From CAYUYV01 sp964449455 (GTDB lineage Bacteria > Pseudomonadota > Alphaproteobacteria > JAJFIK01), in contig CAYUYV010000003.1 of assembly GCA_964449455.1 (NCBI GenBank), forward strand, positions 1 to 64,000: a DNA stretch of 64,000 nucleotides, written 5' to 3'. This document shows positions 44,896-52,722 of the stretch, in pieces. The position numbers and the translations under genes were made by a program. The notes under the pieces were generated by a model. That model saw only the letters and a program-made list of their open reading frames with translations, did not search any database and was not told the origin of the DNA. Positions within the stretch are counted from its first letter, which is position 1, and each line of letters begins with the position of its first letter.

Positions 44896-45129
44896 ATGAC
44901 GACTAAACTGATCTTCACACCATTGTTTTTGTTCATGGCCTATCTTGCCTACGAGTTGCCGCCGCCGATTTGCGTCGTGCCCGGCCCATACGGCTTTCTG
45001 ACGAGCATGTGGCTCATGTACGCGTTAATGGCCCTCGCCCATTGTGGGCCCTGGGTTGCGTTGTTTGCCTCAGCTTGGGAGGAATGGCGGTCCGGGTTGA
45101 AAGCGAGCGGGGACCAGTCCGGATCATGA
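44896..45129 (+). CDS. Small membrane protein, unknown
   Basis: A 77-residue protein with two likely membrane segments (LIFTPLFLFMAYLAYE and LTSMWLMYALMALAHCGPWVALFASAW) and a hydrophilic tail. The ribosome site is weak. It starts a plus-strand gene pair with the DoxX-like gene, in a copper-handling context. Real but not recognised. Confidence 0.5.
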   Translation: MTTKLIFTPLFLFMAYLAYELPPPICVVPGPYGFLTSMWLMYALMALAHCGPWVALFASAWEEWRSGLKASGDQSGS

Positions 45130-45143
45130 GCATCCGGACATGG

Positions 45144-45173
45144 TTCCTGGCAGCAGCAGCAGTGCGCCAGGAA
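45144..45173. terminator. 8-bp stem between membrane protein genes
   Basis: TTCCTGGC (45144-45151) pairs with GCCAGGAA (45166-45173) with a 14-base loop that contains a GCA/CAG run. It lies between the small membrane protein and the DoxX-like gene and could attenuate read-through. Confidence 0.4.
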
Positions 45174-45213
45174 TGAGCGTGCGTTTTCATGGTCAACTGT
45201 CTGGGGACGATCC

Positions 45214-45801
45214 GTGTCCAATCTTTCATCGACTGCCCTTCCGCTTGAGGCCGCCTCGTGTTGTGCCTCAAAGTCAAAAGCCGCCGAGACGCCGCGCGTT
45301 AAGGACGAACGGTCCTTTGTGGAGCAGTATCGGCCCGTTCTGATCATTGCCGCCGCCGCCCTGGCCGGTGGCCTTGCCCTCGGTGCCGGAACTGGAACCG
45401 GAACTGCCTTTTCGCCAAGCCGGGCGATGGAAGGCTTCATGGGCTTGTTTCTGTTTCCGCTGGCTTTGCTGAAACTGTTTGACATACGTGGGTTCGCCGG
45501 AGCGTTCACCCGCTACGACATCGTTGCAAAGGTCTTTCCGGCCTATGGCTACATTTATCCGGTTCTGGAACTCGCCCTCGCCATCGGGTTCATCGCGGGC
45601 CTGTGGATCCACACGCTTTATGCGCTCACCATTGTCATCATGGGTGTTGGCGGTATCGGTATTGTCCGTACCCTTGCAAAAGGGGAAAAGGTGCAGTGCG
45701 CCTGTGTCGGTGCAAAACTCAATGTCCCCTTAGGATCGGTGAGTCTTGCGGAAACACTCGGTATGGCGGTAATGTCTGCGTGGATGTTGGCCGTGGTCTG
45801 A
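45214..45801 (+). CDS. MauE/DoxX-family membrane protein
   Basis: A 195-residue four-helix membrane protein of the MauE/DoxX type (PLALLKLFDIRGFAGAF, YPVLELALAIGF). Cys motifs lie near both ends of the cytoplasmic or periplasmic side: SCCASK near residue 16 and QCACVGAKL near 160. These could bind copper or carry electrons. GTG start 45214 with GGGGA upstream. Context with Sco and PCuAC suggests a role in copper or redox handling for respiration. Confidence 0.8.
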   Translation: MSNLSSTALPLEAASCCASKSKAAETPRVKDERSFVEQYRPVLIIAAAALAGGLALGAGTGTGTAFSPSRAMEGFMGLFLFPLALLKLFDIRGFAGAFTRYDIVAKVFPAYGYIYPVLELALAIGFIAGLWIHTLYALTIVIMGVGGIGIVRTLAKGEKVQCACVGAKLNVPLGSVSLAETLGMAVMSAWMLAVV

Positions 45802-45847
45802 CGGTCGAGCTGGCAACGTGGTTGCACTCTTGTCCGTATGCGGCCTG

Positions 45848-45871
45848 TCCAGGTTCGGTATCCAGGTTCGG
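45848..45871. repeat. 13-bp tandem repeat left of gap
   Basis: TCCAGGTTCGGTA followed by an 11-base partial copy ending at the N gap; the right flank resumes with TCCAGGTTCGG at 45972. Confidence 0.85.
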
Positions 45872-45971
45872 NNNNNNNNNNNNNNNNNNNNNNNNNNNNN
45901 NNNNNNNNNNNNNNNNNNNNNNNNNNNNNNNNNNNNNNNNNNNNNNNNNNNNNNNNNNNNNNNNNNNNNNN
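45872..45971. other. Assembly gap (100 N) within a 13-bp repeat array
   Basis: Both flanks are copies of the 13-bp unit TCCAGGTTCGGTA, so the gap very probably hides more copies. Confidence 0.95.
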
Positions 45972-46011
45972 TCCAGGTTCGGGAGTGCATCGCGTTCTTG
46001 CCCGAAACACT

Positions 46012-46063
46012 GCCCCCGAACCCTGTCTCCGAACCCTGCCCCCGAACCCTGCTCTTGAACCCC
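46012..46063. repeat. 13-bp tandem repeat x 4
   Basis: Four units of GCCCCCGAACCCT with changes, ending 19 bases before the ATG at 46083. Together with the preceding array it makes most of this short intergenic region repetitive. Confidence 0.88.
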
Positions 46064-46082
46064 AAGCTGGAGAGACTGTCCC

Positions 46083-46889
46083 ATGGAACGTCCCGCCCAA
46101 GCCGGCCCCATCGCGCTGAGCCCGGAAATCGACCTCGTCAATGGCGAGGCGGCAACACCGCTTGCCGACATGCCCAAGGCCTGGATCGGTGCCGCGAATG
46201 ATCTTGAGGCCCTCGGCAGTCCCGATCCGGCCGATCTCATCACTCTCGGCCGCCTGTTCCATTACAAGATGGTGAATGCTGAGATCGATCTGTTCACGAC
46301 CCGTCCTGATCTCGCTGCGGCCCGCCCTGTGTTCTCCCAAGTGTTCAGCACCCTGGCTGAGGAAACTCTCTCCTTCTATGCCCAGGACTTTCGCAAAGAC
46401 GCTTATCCGGATTTCGACGCCATCGAAGCGCGTGTTCGCGAGCAAGGTGCCGATGAGACCCGGCTGAAGGTCGTGGCGATCACCCGGGACCTCTTTGCTG
46501 AGTTCGGTTACACGGTGCCGGCCTCGTTCTATGACGTGCATCTGGCACCGCTTGCCCGTGATGATGTCATGGAAGTGCGGGCCCTGCGCCTCAGCCCGGC
46601 TGATAAGGAAAATGCCCGGGCCTGGGACGCCATCCTGCACGCGGAGAAGGTGTTCCCGATCCAGATGAAAATTCAGAGCCTGTCCTCGCGTCACGGCCTG
46701 ACCTGGCTCCATGGCTGCCAGTGCGACTCGGGTCTGTCCCAGGTCACCGGCGCCGCGGCGGCCTTCGACTATGATTTCCCCGTGTGGGGTCCGGAGCGTT
46801 GGACCTGGACCTTCATCTGGAATGCCTTCCAGGAATACGCCCTCTTCGACGTGGCGCCGGTCACCAATTTCTTCCGCCGGGACGCCTGA
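46083..46889 (+). CDS. Conserved-looking hypothetical protein
   Basis: A 268-residue soluble protein without signal peptide. Rich in aromatic and acidic residues, mostly helical in the first 150 residues, with a HGCQC motif and a conserved-looking aromatic end (WGPERWTWTFIWNAFQEYAL). I do not recognise the family. Its stop codon TGA is the first base triplet of a 14-bp tandem repeat (46887). It is the first gene of the locus that contains the Hsp70-like protein. Confidence 0.7.
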   Translation: MERPAQAGPIALSPEIDLVNGEAATPLADMPKAWIGAANDLEALGSPDPADLITLGRLFHYKMVNAEIDLFTTRPDLAAARPVFSQVFSTLAEETLSFYAQDFRKDAYPDFDAIEARVREQGADETRLKVVAITRDLFAEFGYTVPASFYDVHLAPLARDDVMEVRALRLSPADKENARAWDAILHAEKVFPIQMKIQSLSSRHGLTWLHGCQCDSGLSQVTGAAAAFDYDFPVWGPERWTWTFIWNAFQEYALFDVAPVTNFFRRDA

Positions 46890-46920
46890 GGTCTGAAGGG
46901 TGAGGTCTGAAGGGTGAGGC
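46887..46920. repeat. 14-bp tandem repeat over a stop codon
   Basis: Two exact copies of TGAGGTCTGAAGGG, the first overlapping the TGA of the upstream gene. Confidence 0.85.
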
Positions 46921-47085
46921 TTGGCGCAATGCCGGGCCCGCCGTAACCGTCTGGGCCGCGGGCCGGCAGTGCCGGCCCCGGTCTCTCTACCCCTCGGGCC
47001 CGCCCTTTGATTGCATCCTGCCACGCCGCCCGCCTATTCTGCCGCCCGGACATCATAGAACCGGTCTTTGGTCTGGGAGGCGAGG

Positions 47086-48096
47086 ATGGCGGAGGGATCC
47101 CCGGTCACGCTAACATCGCTGTATGTGGAGATGCGGGATACGGGCCTGGCGCCAAACCCCGCCCTGCCGCCCCGGGCGTCCGGTGCGCGGTCCTTGAGCC
47201 TGCGCGCCCGCCTTGCGGACAAGACGGAAAACACCGAGGCGGCGACGATCGTGCGCCGTTTTTTGCGGGATCTGTTCAACGCCTATGACGCCGCCGTCAA
47301 ACTCACCAAGAGCGAGCGGGCCCTTGCCTCCGGCCTTGTAGAACTCGCGGCCCTGGGCGCGGAAGCCACGGGCGCCGTCCGTGACGTGGACACCATCTAT
47401 CGCAAGCCCGGCACGTCCGGCCCCTCCATCCAGGTCATGGTCCAACGCCCGATCGTCCTGCGCTTTGCCATGCTGGCTTTGACGGTCCTGCTCCTGCAGC
47501 TTGGCCTCACCTTCATGCCGGGCGGGTCCTTCTTTGTCAGCCTCGCATCCTGGCTCGTGATCGGCATTATCGTGGTGGAAGCCGTCAATGCGGTGCGCGT
47601 GATGCCCAACCAGGCGGGCGCTTGGCTGCGCTCTCGGCTTCAGTCGGTCTTTCCTGGCGCCGGCGATGCTCCGGACCGGGAGGATGGCCTCATCGTGGCC
47701 GGCCGTCGTTTCCTGATCGATTTCGAACAGCTTGATGTCAGTCTGACCCGCATGCTGACCGAGGCGGACCGGATCCTGGAACGTCACAGGGCCCGCGAGA
47801 TGGCAACCGAGGAGACCTATCAGCCTCCGGAGGATCTCCTCAGACTGTTCCAGGAATTGTGGTACGCCCACGCCAAGGAGCGGGGCGCTCAGGCCCTCGG
47901 CGCAATCCATGCCCGCCTCGACAACGCCATGGCCAGTTGCGGTGTCGCAGCAGTGGGCTATACGGGACCCGAAGATGATGAGAAATTCGACATCATCGAC
48001 AGCCTGAACAGCAAGTCCGAAACCCTGCGCCCGGCCCTCCTGGACAGGACGCGACCGCAGATCGTGTTCATGAAGGGGGAGGCAACCCAGACATGA
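47086..48096 (+). CDS. Two-helix membrane protein, unknown
   Basis: A 336-residue protein. A charged N-terminal domain of about 120 residues with RARLADKTENTEAATIV, two membrane helices (about 129-147 and 153-172), then a soluble C-terminal domain of about 160 residues with helices such as EADRILERHRAREMATEE. ATG 47086 has GGAGG upstream. It precedes the Hsp70-like gene by 49 bp, so the two are very probably co-transcribed, and it may be its partner at the inner membrane. Confidence 0.78.
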   Translation: MAEGSPVTLTSLYVEMRDTGLAPNPALPPRASGARSLSLRARLADKTENTEAATIVRRFLRDLFNAYDAAVKLTKSERALASGLVELAALGAEATGAVRDVDTIYRKPGTSGPSIQVMVQRPIVLRFAMLALTVLLLQLGLTFMPGGSFFVSLASWLVIGIIVVEAVNAVRVMPNQAGAWLRSRLQSVFPGAGDAPDREDGLIVAGRRFLIDFEQLDVSLTRMLTEADRILERHRAREMATEETYQPPEDLLRLFQELWYAHAKERGAQALGAIHARLDNAMASCGVAAVGYTGPEDDEKFDIIDSLNSKSETLRPALLDRTRPQIVFMKGEATQT

Positions 48097-48145
48097 CCAT
48101 GCTCCTGGGCCGAGCGGGGCGGACGGCAGCAGGAGGGGAGCCGCC

Positions 48146-50206
48146 ATGGGCACCATGATCGGCGCGGGGGGCGCCAACGCCAGCGCGGACACGAGTCTGC
48201 GCATTGTGGGATTCGATTTGGGGCACGGAGAGACCTCCGTCGCCATGTGCTTTGCGCTGAGCGAACAGCAGCCCCGGGACCTGGAGATCATCAAGAACCG
48301 CAAAGTCGTCATGACCGTGGCGGTGCGGGACGGGCAGGGGCGAATTCACATTGGCGCCGATGCCCTGAAGCGCGTTGACCCCGACAAAGCAGTCAGCCAT
48401 GTCCGCTTCAAAGGGGCCAGCCTGTCTGATCCCAAGACCCGCGAGCCCATTGCCATGTTTGTGGAGCGCTCCGTCGAGCTGCTGGCCGAGCGGGATCCGG
48501 CCCTGGCCCAAGGACGCGGCGTCACCCGTTTCGTTGTGGGCTGCCCATCGGGTTGGGACGACGGAACCATGGGCACCTATCGCACGTTGCTGTCAGGCGC
48601 CGGCATGGGCGATGTGGATGTGGTGCGCGAATCCCGTGCCGCCTTCGTCTATGCCCTTGAGTCTGACGAGCTGAAAATGACCAAGGGCGATTTGCTCGGG
48701 GATGTGCTGATCGTCGATGTGGGGTCTTCCACCACCGATTTCACCTTCATGCGCGGCCTGCAGGAGCAGGTCACCGATTTCGGCCACAACGCCCTTGGCG
48801 CCGGCCTGTTTGACGAGATGCTGCGCGACCATTTCGAGCGAACCCACAAGGACGCGAGGCGGATCGCCAAGATCTTTGAGCGCTATCCGGTGCTGCGCCA
48901 TAAATTCGAGATCAAATGCCGTGAGCTGAAGGAAGCCTATTTCGGAGATCGTCAGGCCCGGGAATATTTCGTGATTGAGGGCAATCCGGAAATCCTGATC
49001 CCCCTTGAGGCCACCGATGAGCTGATGGACAAGCTTTTGGCCCGCAAACTCGATGTGCTCGATGGTCAGTCCTGGCCTGAGGCCATGGAAACCGCGTTGC
49101 GGGACGTGCGGCGCAAAATCGGCAACAAGGATCCCAAGCTCGTGCTGGCCACGGGTGGTGCTTCGCGCATGGATCTCGTGCACAAGGCCGTGGCCCGGGT
49201 CTTTCCGGCCAGTGAGTTTCTGCAAAGCACGGAACCGGAGCATACAATTTCCCGGGGCCTCGCCATGGCCGGGCGTATTCAGTACAAGTCCGATGGGATG
49301 GAGGCGGAGATTTCCGCGCTCTCGTCCCATGGCGGCGCGCTCGACGACCTTGTGGAAGACACCCTGCCGGATCTTTTCCAGCGCATCGCCGAGGGCATTG
49401 CCGTGCGCGTGACCGATGACGTGCTGGTGCCCCAGGTGGAGGCCTGGAACAAGGGCAAAGGGGCCTCGATCAATGATTTAACGGCCATGGTCGGCCGTGA
49501 GGCCCAGGCCTGGAACGGCTCGCCGGCGGCGCGCGCGGTCATCCAAACGGCGGCGGAGGGCTGGTTCGAAGCGGTTGTTCCCCGTATCCGTGAGCTGACG
49601 GACCCGATTGCCCTCAAATATGGTCTGCGAGGGGATGATCTGGAGCTGTCTACGGAGGATTTTGCTGAAGTCATGCCGGGCGTTGACGCCAATGTGCCGG
49701 GCTTTGAAAGCCTTGACCTTATCGGCGCCGTCCTGGCGAGCAGTCTTGCCGTCATGGGCCTTATCGCACTCCACACGCCCGGCAATATTCCTATTTTGGT
49801 GGTTGCGGCCATCATCGCTTTTGTCGGCGGCGCTGCGGCTACGAATTTCTTCCGCAAATGGGCCTGGGATCTGGCGCTGTCTGGCACCCTGGCGCCCGCC
49901 CGCTGGGGCTTTGCGGCCGTTATCAAGAACAGCATCACGGGCGGCAAGACCCGCTTTGCCCGCCGCATCGAAGAGCGCATGACGAAGGCCTATGACTGGT
50001 CCCGGAACCGGGGCGGTAATATGGTGATGGCGGATGATGCGTATACGCCCGGTGAGGTCGATGAGGAAACCCGGCGGCAATTGGAGGAGGAGGCGGCCTT
50101 GTCTGGCATGAGCCAGGTGCTGATGCGCCTGCGCGAGACGGTCCTGACGGGGGTCAAGGAATCCCTTCTTGCCAAGTCCCGGGACGTGATGCACCTCCTG
50201 CGCTGA
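48146..50206 (+). CDS. Membrane-anchored Hsp70-like protein
   Basis: A 686-residue protein of the actin/Hsp70 ATPase fold. Phosphate 1 motif GFDLGHGETSVA near residue 23, phosphate 2 motif IVDVGSSTTDFTF near 190, and adenosine motif VLATGGASRMDLV near 332. No canonical DnaK substrate-binding domain follows. Instead a helical region leads to two membrane helices about 524-568 (LIGAVLASSLAVMGLIALH, PILVVAAIIAFVGGAAA), then an acidic/basic tail. A strong AGGAGGGG site precedes the ATG. This membrane anchor is unusual for Hsp70 proteins. The DnaK co-chaperone genes are absent, so it likely serves the locus itself. Confidence 0.85.
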   Translation: MGTMIGAGGANASADTSLRIVGFDLGHGETSVAMCFALSEQQPRDLEIIKNRKVVMTVAVRDGQGRIHIGADALKRVDPDKAVSHVRFKGASLSDPKTREPIAMFVERSVELLAERDPALAQGRGVTRFVVGCPSGWDDGTMGTYRTLLSGAGMGDVDVVRESRAAFVYALESDELKMTKGDLLGDVLIVDVGSSTTDFTFMRGLQEQVTDFGHNALGAGLFDEMLRDHFERTHKDARRIAKIFERYPVLRHKFEIKCRELKEAYFGDRQAREYFVIEGNPEILIPLEATDELMDKLLARKLDVLDGQSWPEAMETALRDVRRKIGNKDPKLVLATGGASRMDLVHKAVARVFPASEFLQSTEPEHTISRGLAMAGRIQYKSDGMEAEISALSSHGGALDDLVEDTLPDLFQRIAEGIAVRVTDDVLVPQVEAWNKGKGASINDLTAMVGREAQAWNGSPAARAVIQTAAEGWFEAVVPRIRELTDPIALKYGLRGDDLELSTEDFAEVMPGVDANVPGFESLDLIGAVLASSLAVMGLIALHTPGNIPILVVAAIIAFVGGAAATNFFRKWAWDLALSGTLAPARWGFAAVIKNSITGGKTRFARRIEERMTKAYDWSRNRGGNMVMADDAYTPGEVDEETRRQLEEEAALSGMSQVLMRLRETVLTGVKESLLAKSRDVMHLLR

Positions 50207-50283
50207 TCCGCGCCCGCGCCGTGATCTGGCGCGCAAGGACCGAGGGGCGCGCCATGGATATTGGGACACGGCTTCAGCTCGCC

Positions 50284-51456
50284 TCACTCCCTTGTGGTCA
50301 GCATGCGGAAAATGCGGCTGGTTTTTTCGGCGCCGAACACATCCCGCAGAAGACGATTGCAGTCCGGCGAGAAAGGCTGTGCGGGCCGCCCGAATGGACC
50401 CCCGCCAGGATCCCCTTGTGTGAAGGAAACGCCGGCCGCGATCATGGCCGCATGGATGGTTTCAAAGGTCTCAAACTCCGGACCCGCCACAAAGCGCTCC
50501 GTCCATAGCGTAATCCGGGACTTTTGGGGCAGGACAAGGGTGTAGCGCGCCCTCAAGGCTTCCCCGCCCCGGGTTGGCTCCAGATGGCAGGCCCGTTCCA
50601 CGCGGACAAGGGCGCCATGGGGCACGGTGGCCAGGGCGAAGGTGAAATAGGGGGAGTGCCGGGTCTCGGTCTGCGAGATCACATGGACATAATGGGTGGC
50701 GAACAGCAGTGACACTCCGGTCAGCGTGGCCGTGATGATGGCGCCGGCGTTGATCAGTCCGGCATAGCGGCGAAAGGCGAGCCTGAGAAAGCGGGCCGGG
50801 TCGAACCCCCGTTCTGGCCTCAACGTCCCTTTGCGGACGAAATGGACGATGTCGCCCCGGAAATCGTCCTCGGTGGGCGCCTGATCGCTGACCCGGTTCC
50901 AGCCCAGATAAATATAGATCCAGGCTCCAAGCCGCGGGGAAAGCCGGTCTGCGTTCTGGACCGCGGCAAGCGCCAGGGCAAAGCCGGCAAAAGAACCGAT
51001 GGCCAGGAGCCCTGGGTCAACACCTTGAGGCCCCATGACAAAGCGCTCCATCCCGCGCGCCGCGTCCTGCGCAATCTGGCTGCGCAGAGCATCCGTCAGT
51101 GTCACAATGAGCGCCAGACCCCCGATCCACAGGCTGAAGAAGGCAAGCAAGCCCGTTGCATAGAGCAGTGATCGTCCGATAACGGAGAGGCCCACTGTGT
51201 CGAGATGGTCGACGAGCACCTTGAGGCTGTCGTCGATGAAGGTGGTTTCAAGGGGATTCAGGGTCCGGCGATACTGGACGGTTCGGGACGGCTGCTCGTC
51301 GTCATAGGCCCGGCGCGCCGTCACCAGCACGGCGATGGCAGCGGCGATCACGATGAACCAGGATAAGCCATCCGCCGACAGACCGGGTGCGCTCCCCAGA
51401 AGACTCAAAACACCATGGAGGCTTGGCGGCGGGCCGAAGCCTGTTTCGGTGCCCAT
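50284..51456 (-). CDS. Membrane protein, unknown, paired with M23 peptidase
   Basis: A 390-residue protein with four or five membrane segments in the N-terminal two-thirds (for example WFIVIAAAIAVLVTA, YATGLLAFFSLWIGGLALIV, GSFAGFALALAAV, NAGAIITATLTGVSLLFATHY) and a soluble C-terminal domain. ATG 51456 was chosen; TTG 51471 is the alternative. Last gene of a two-gene minus-strand operon, with the M23 peptidase 29 bp upstream, and convergent with the Hsp70-like gene (77 bp between stops). It may anchor or regulate the peptidase. Confidence 0.75.
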   Translation of the reverse strand: MGTETGFGPPPSLHGVLSLLGSAPGLSADGLSWFIVIAAAIAVLVTARRAYDDEQPSRTVQYRRTLNPLETTFIDDSLKVLVDHLDTVGLSVIGRSLLYATGLLAFFSLWIGGLALIVTLTDALRSQIAQDAARGMERFVMGPQGVDPGLLAIGSFAGFALALAAVQNADRLSPRLGAWIYIYLGWNRVSDQAPTEDDFRGDIVHFVRKGTLRPERGFDPARFLRLAFRRYAGLINAGAIITATLTGVSLLFATHYVHVISQTETRHSPYFTFALATVPHGALVRVERACHLEPTRGGEALRARYTLVLPQKSRITLWTERFVAGPEFETFETIHAAMIAAGVSFTQGDPGGGPFGRPAQPFSPDCNRLLRDVFGAEKTSRIFRMLTTRE

Positions 51457-51485
51457 CACCCATCCCCCCAAATGCTGCGTCTCAA

Positions 51486-52538
51486 TCAGTTCTCAAGACG
51501 GACCTGTTGCACGCGGGTGGTGACGGTCCGATTGCCTTCCCAGACCGTCACGGTGCCCCGATAGGTGCCCCGCTGCCAGCGTGTGAGGGGGCCGCGACGC
51601 CCTGTCCAGGATACCCACTGGGCTTTGTGGCGGTCCACCGGGTCTAGCCAAGTGTCGATCAGGGTGGCGCCGTCTGGCCCTGTGACGGTCATCCGCACCC
51701 GATATTGGGGGGCAAGGCCAATGAGCCGGGTCCAGAACAAAAAGACAGAACTCTCCGCAGGCAGAGCAGCCGGTGAAGTCGTGTCCGCATTGATGCTTTC
51801 AAGGGAAACCGGCGTTCCGGAAAACCCGGTGTGGAAAATCCGGACCGGCTCATAGGTCAGGCGCTGCGCCACATCGGCACGCCAGACCGGGGATCCCGAT
51901 GCTCCCTCGCAGACCGGACGGCCGCCCGGCCCCACAAAGGGATCAACCACTTGATCATTCTGGCGCACGACAAAATGGAGATGAGGGAACTCGGTATTGC
52001 CGGAGAGGCCCACCTCGCCCAGAACCGTTCCGGCCCGGACCGTATCGCCCTGGCGCACCGCGATACTCCCCTGTTTCATGTGGCAATATTGGCTGGACCA
52101 GCCATTGGCGTGGGTGATGAAGACGCCATTACCGCATTCCCGTCCCTCACGGCGGGCCTTGTCGATGCCTGGCGCGCCAAGATCCGCCATGCCGTCCCGT
52201 GTCCCGCGCACGACCCCATCGGCTGCCGCGAAAATCCTCACGCCCCGCGCCATGGTAGCCCGGTCCAGGATCCGGACATCGGTGCCCTTGTGTGTCGGAT
52301 ATGTCAGCAGACCGCATTGATAGTCCCGGGGCGTCTCGCCGCCCCAGGCCACATAGTTCTGGATGATGCAGTCCTCGCCATACTGGCAGTCTACAGGGAA
52401 GCCGAATTGCGGGGCATCCGAGCCCTGGGCCCGCGCTGGGGCGACGGCATGAAACGCCGCAGCGATGCCGCCAAGGGCGAAAAGGGCGCTTGCGAGGATC
52501 AGAGGGGGGAGCCCGTGTGCTGTCCTGATCATCCGCAT
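51486..52538 (-). CDS. Secreted M23-family metallopeptidase
   Basis: A 350-residue exported peptidoglycan-hydrolase-type enzyme (signal peptide ends PARAQG). M23 motifs: HKGTDVRIL with the first His and Asp, and HLHFVVRQ with the second His pair; GNGVFITHANGWSSQYCHM provides the usual middle His. The region after about 230 is beta-rich and may be a cell-wall binding domain. A strong AAGGAGGAAGGG site precedes the ATG. Operon with the membrane protein downstream. The promoter lies in a tandem array and gap (52551-52722). Confidence 0.9.
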   Translation of the reverse strand: MRMIRTAHGLPPLILASALFALGGIAAAFHAVAPARAQGSDAPQFGFPVDCQYGEDCIIQNYVAWGGETPRDYQCGLLTYPTHKGTDVRILDRATMARGVRIFAAADGVVRGTRDGMADLGAPGIDKARREGRECGNGVFITHANGWSSQYCHMKQGSIAVRQGDTVRAGTVLGEVGLSGNTEFPHLHFVVRQNDQVVDPFVGPGGRPVCEGASGSPVWRADVAQRLTYEPVRIFHTGFSGTPVSLESINADTTSPAALPAESSVFLFWTRLIGLAPQYRVRMTVTGPDGATLIDTWLDPVDRHKAQWVSWTGRRGPLTRWQRGTYRGTVTVWEGNRTVTTRVQQVRLEN

Positions 52539-52550
52539 GCCCCTTCCTCC

Positions 52551-52722
52551 TTCATGTCAACCGGTGGCCTCATGTCAACCGGTGGCCTCATGTCAACCGG
52601 TGGCNNNNNNNNNNNNNNNNNNNNNNNNNNNNNNNNNNNNNNNNNNNNNNNNNNNNNNNNNNNNNNNNNNNNNNNNNNNNNNNNNNNNNNNNNNNNNNNN
52701 NNNNCTCATGTCAACCGGTGGC
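52551..52722. repeat. 18-bp tandem array with assembly gap
   Basis: Three copies of CTCATGTCAACCGGTGGC (first has TTCATG) at 52551-52604, gap 52605-52704, and a fourth at 52705-52722. The array lies between the RND pump stop and the peptidase start; its unit contains the stop codon of the pump, so every copy repeats it. Confidence 0.92.
52605..52704. other. Assembly gap (100 N) inside the 18-bp array
   Basis: Both flanks are exact copies of the 18-bp unit, so the gap hides an unknown number of further copies. Confidence 0.97.

Noticed and set aside
52551..52722. Regular 18-bp array that might be a CRISPR
   Set aside because: Units are directly adjacent with no unique spacers and no cas genes nearby; it is a minisatellite.
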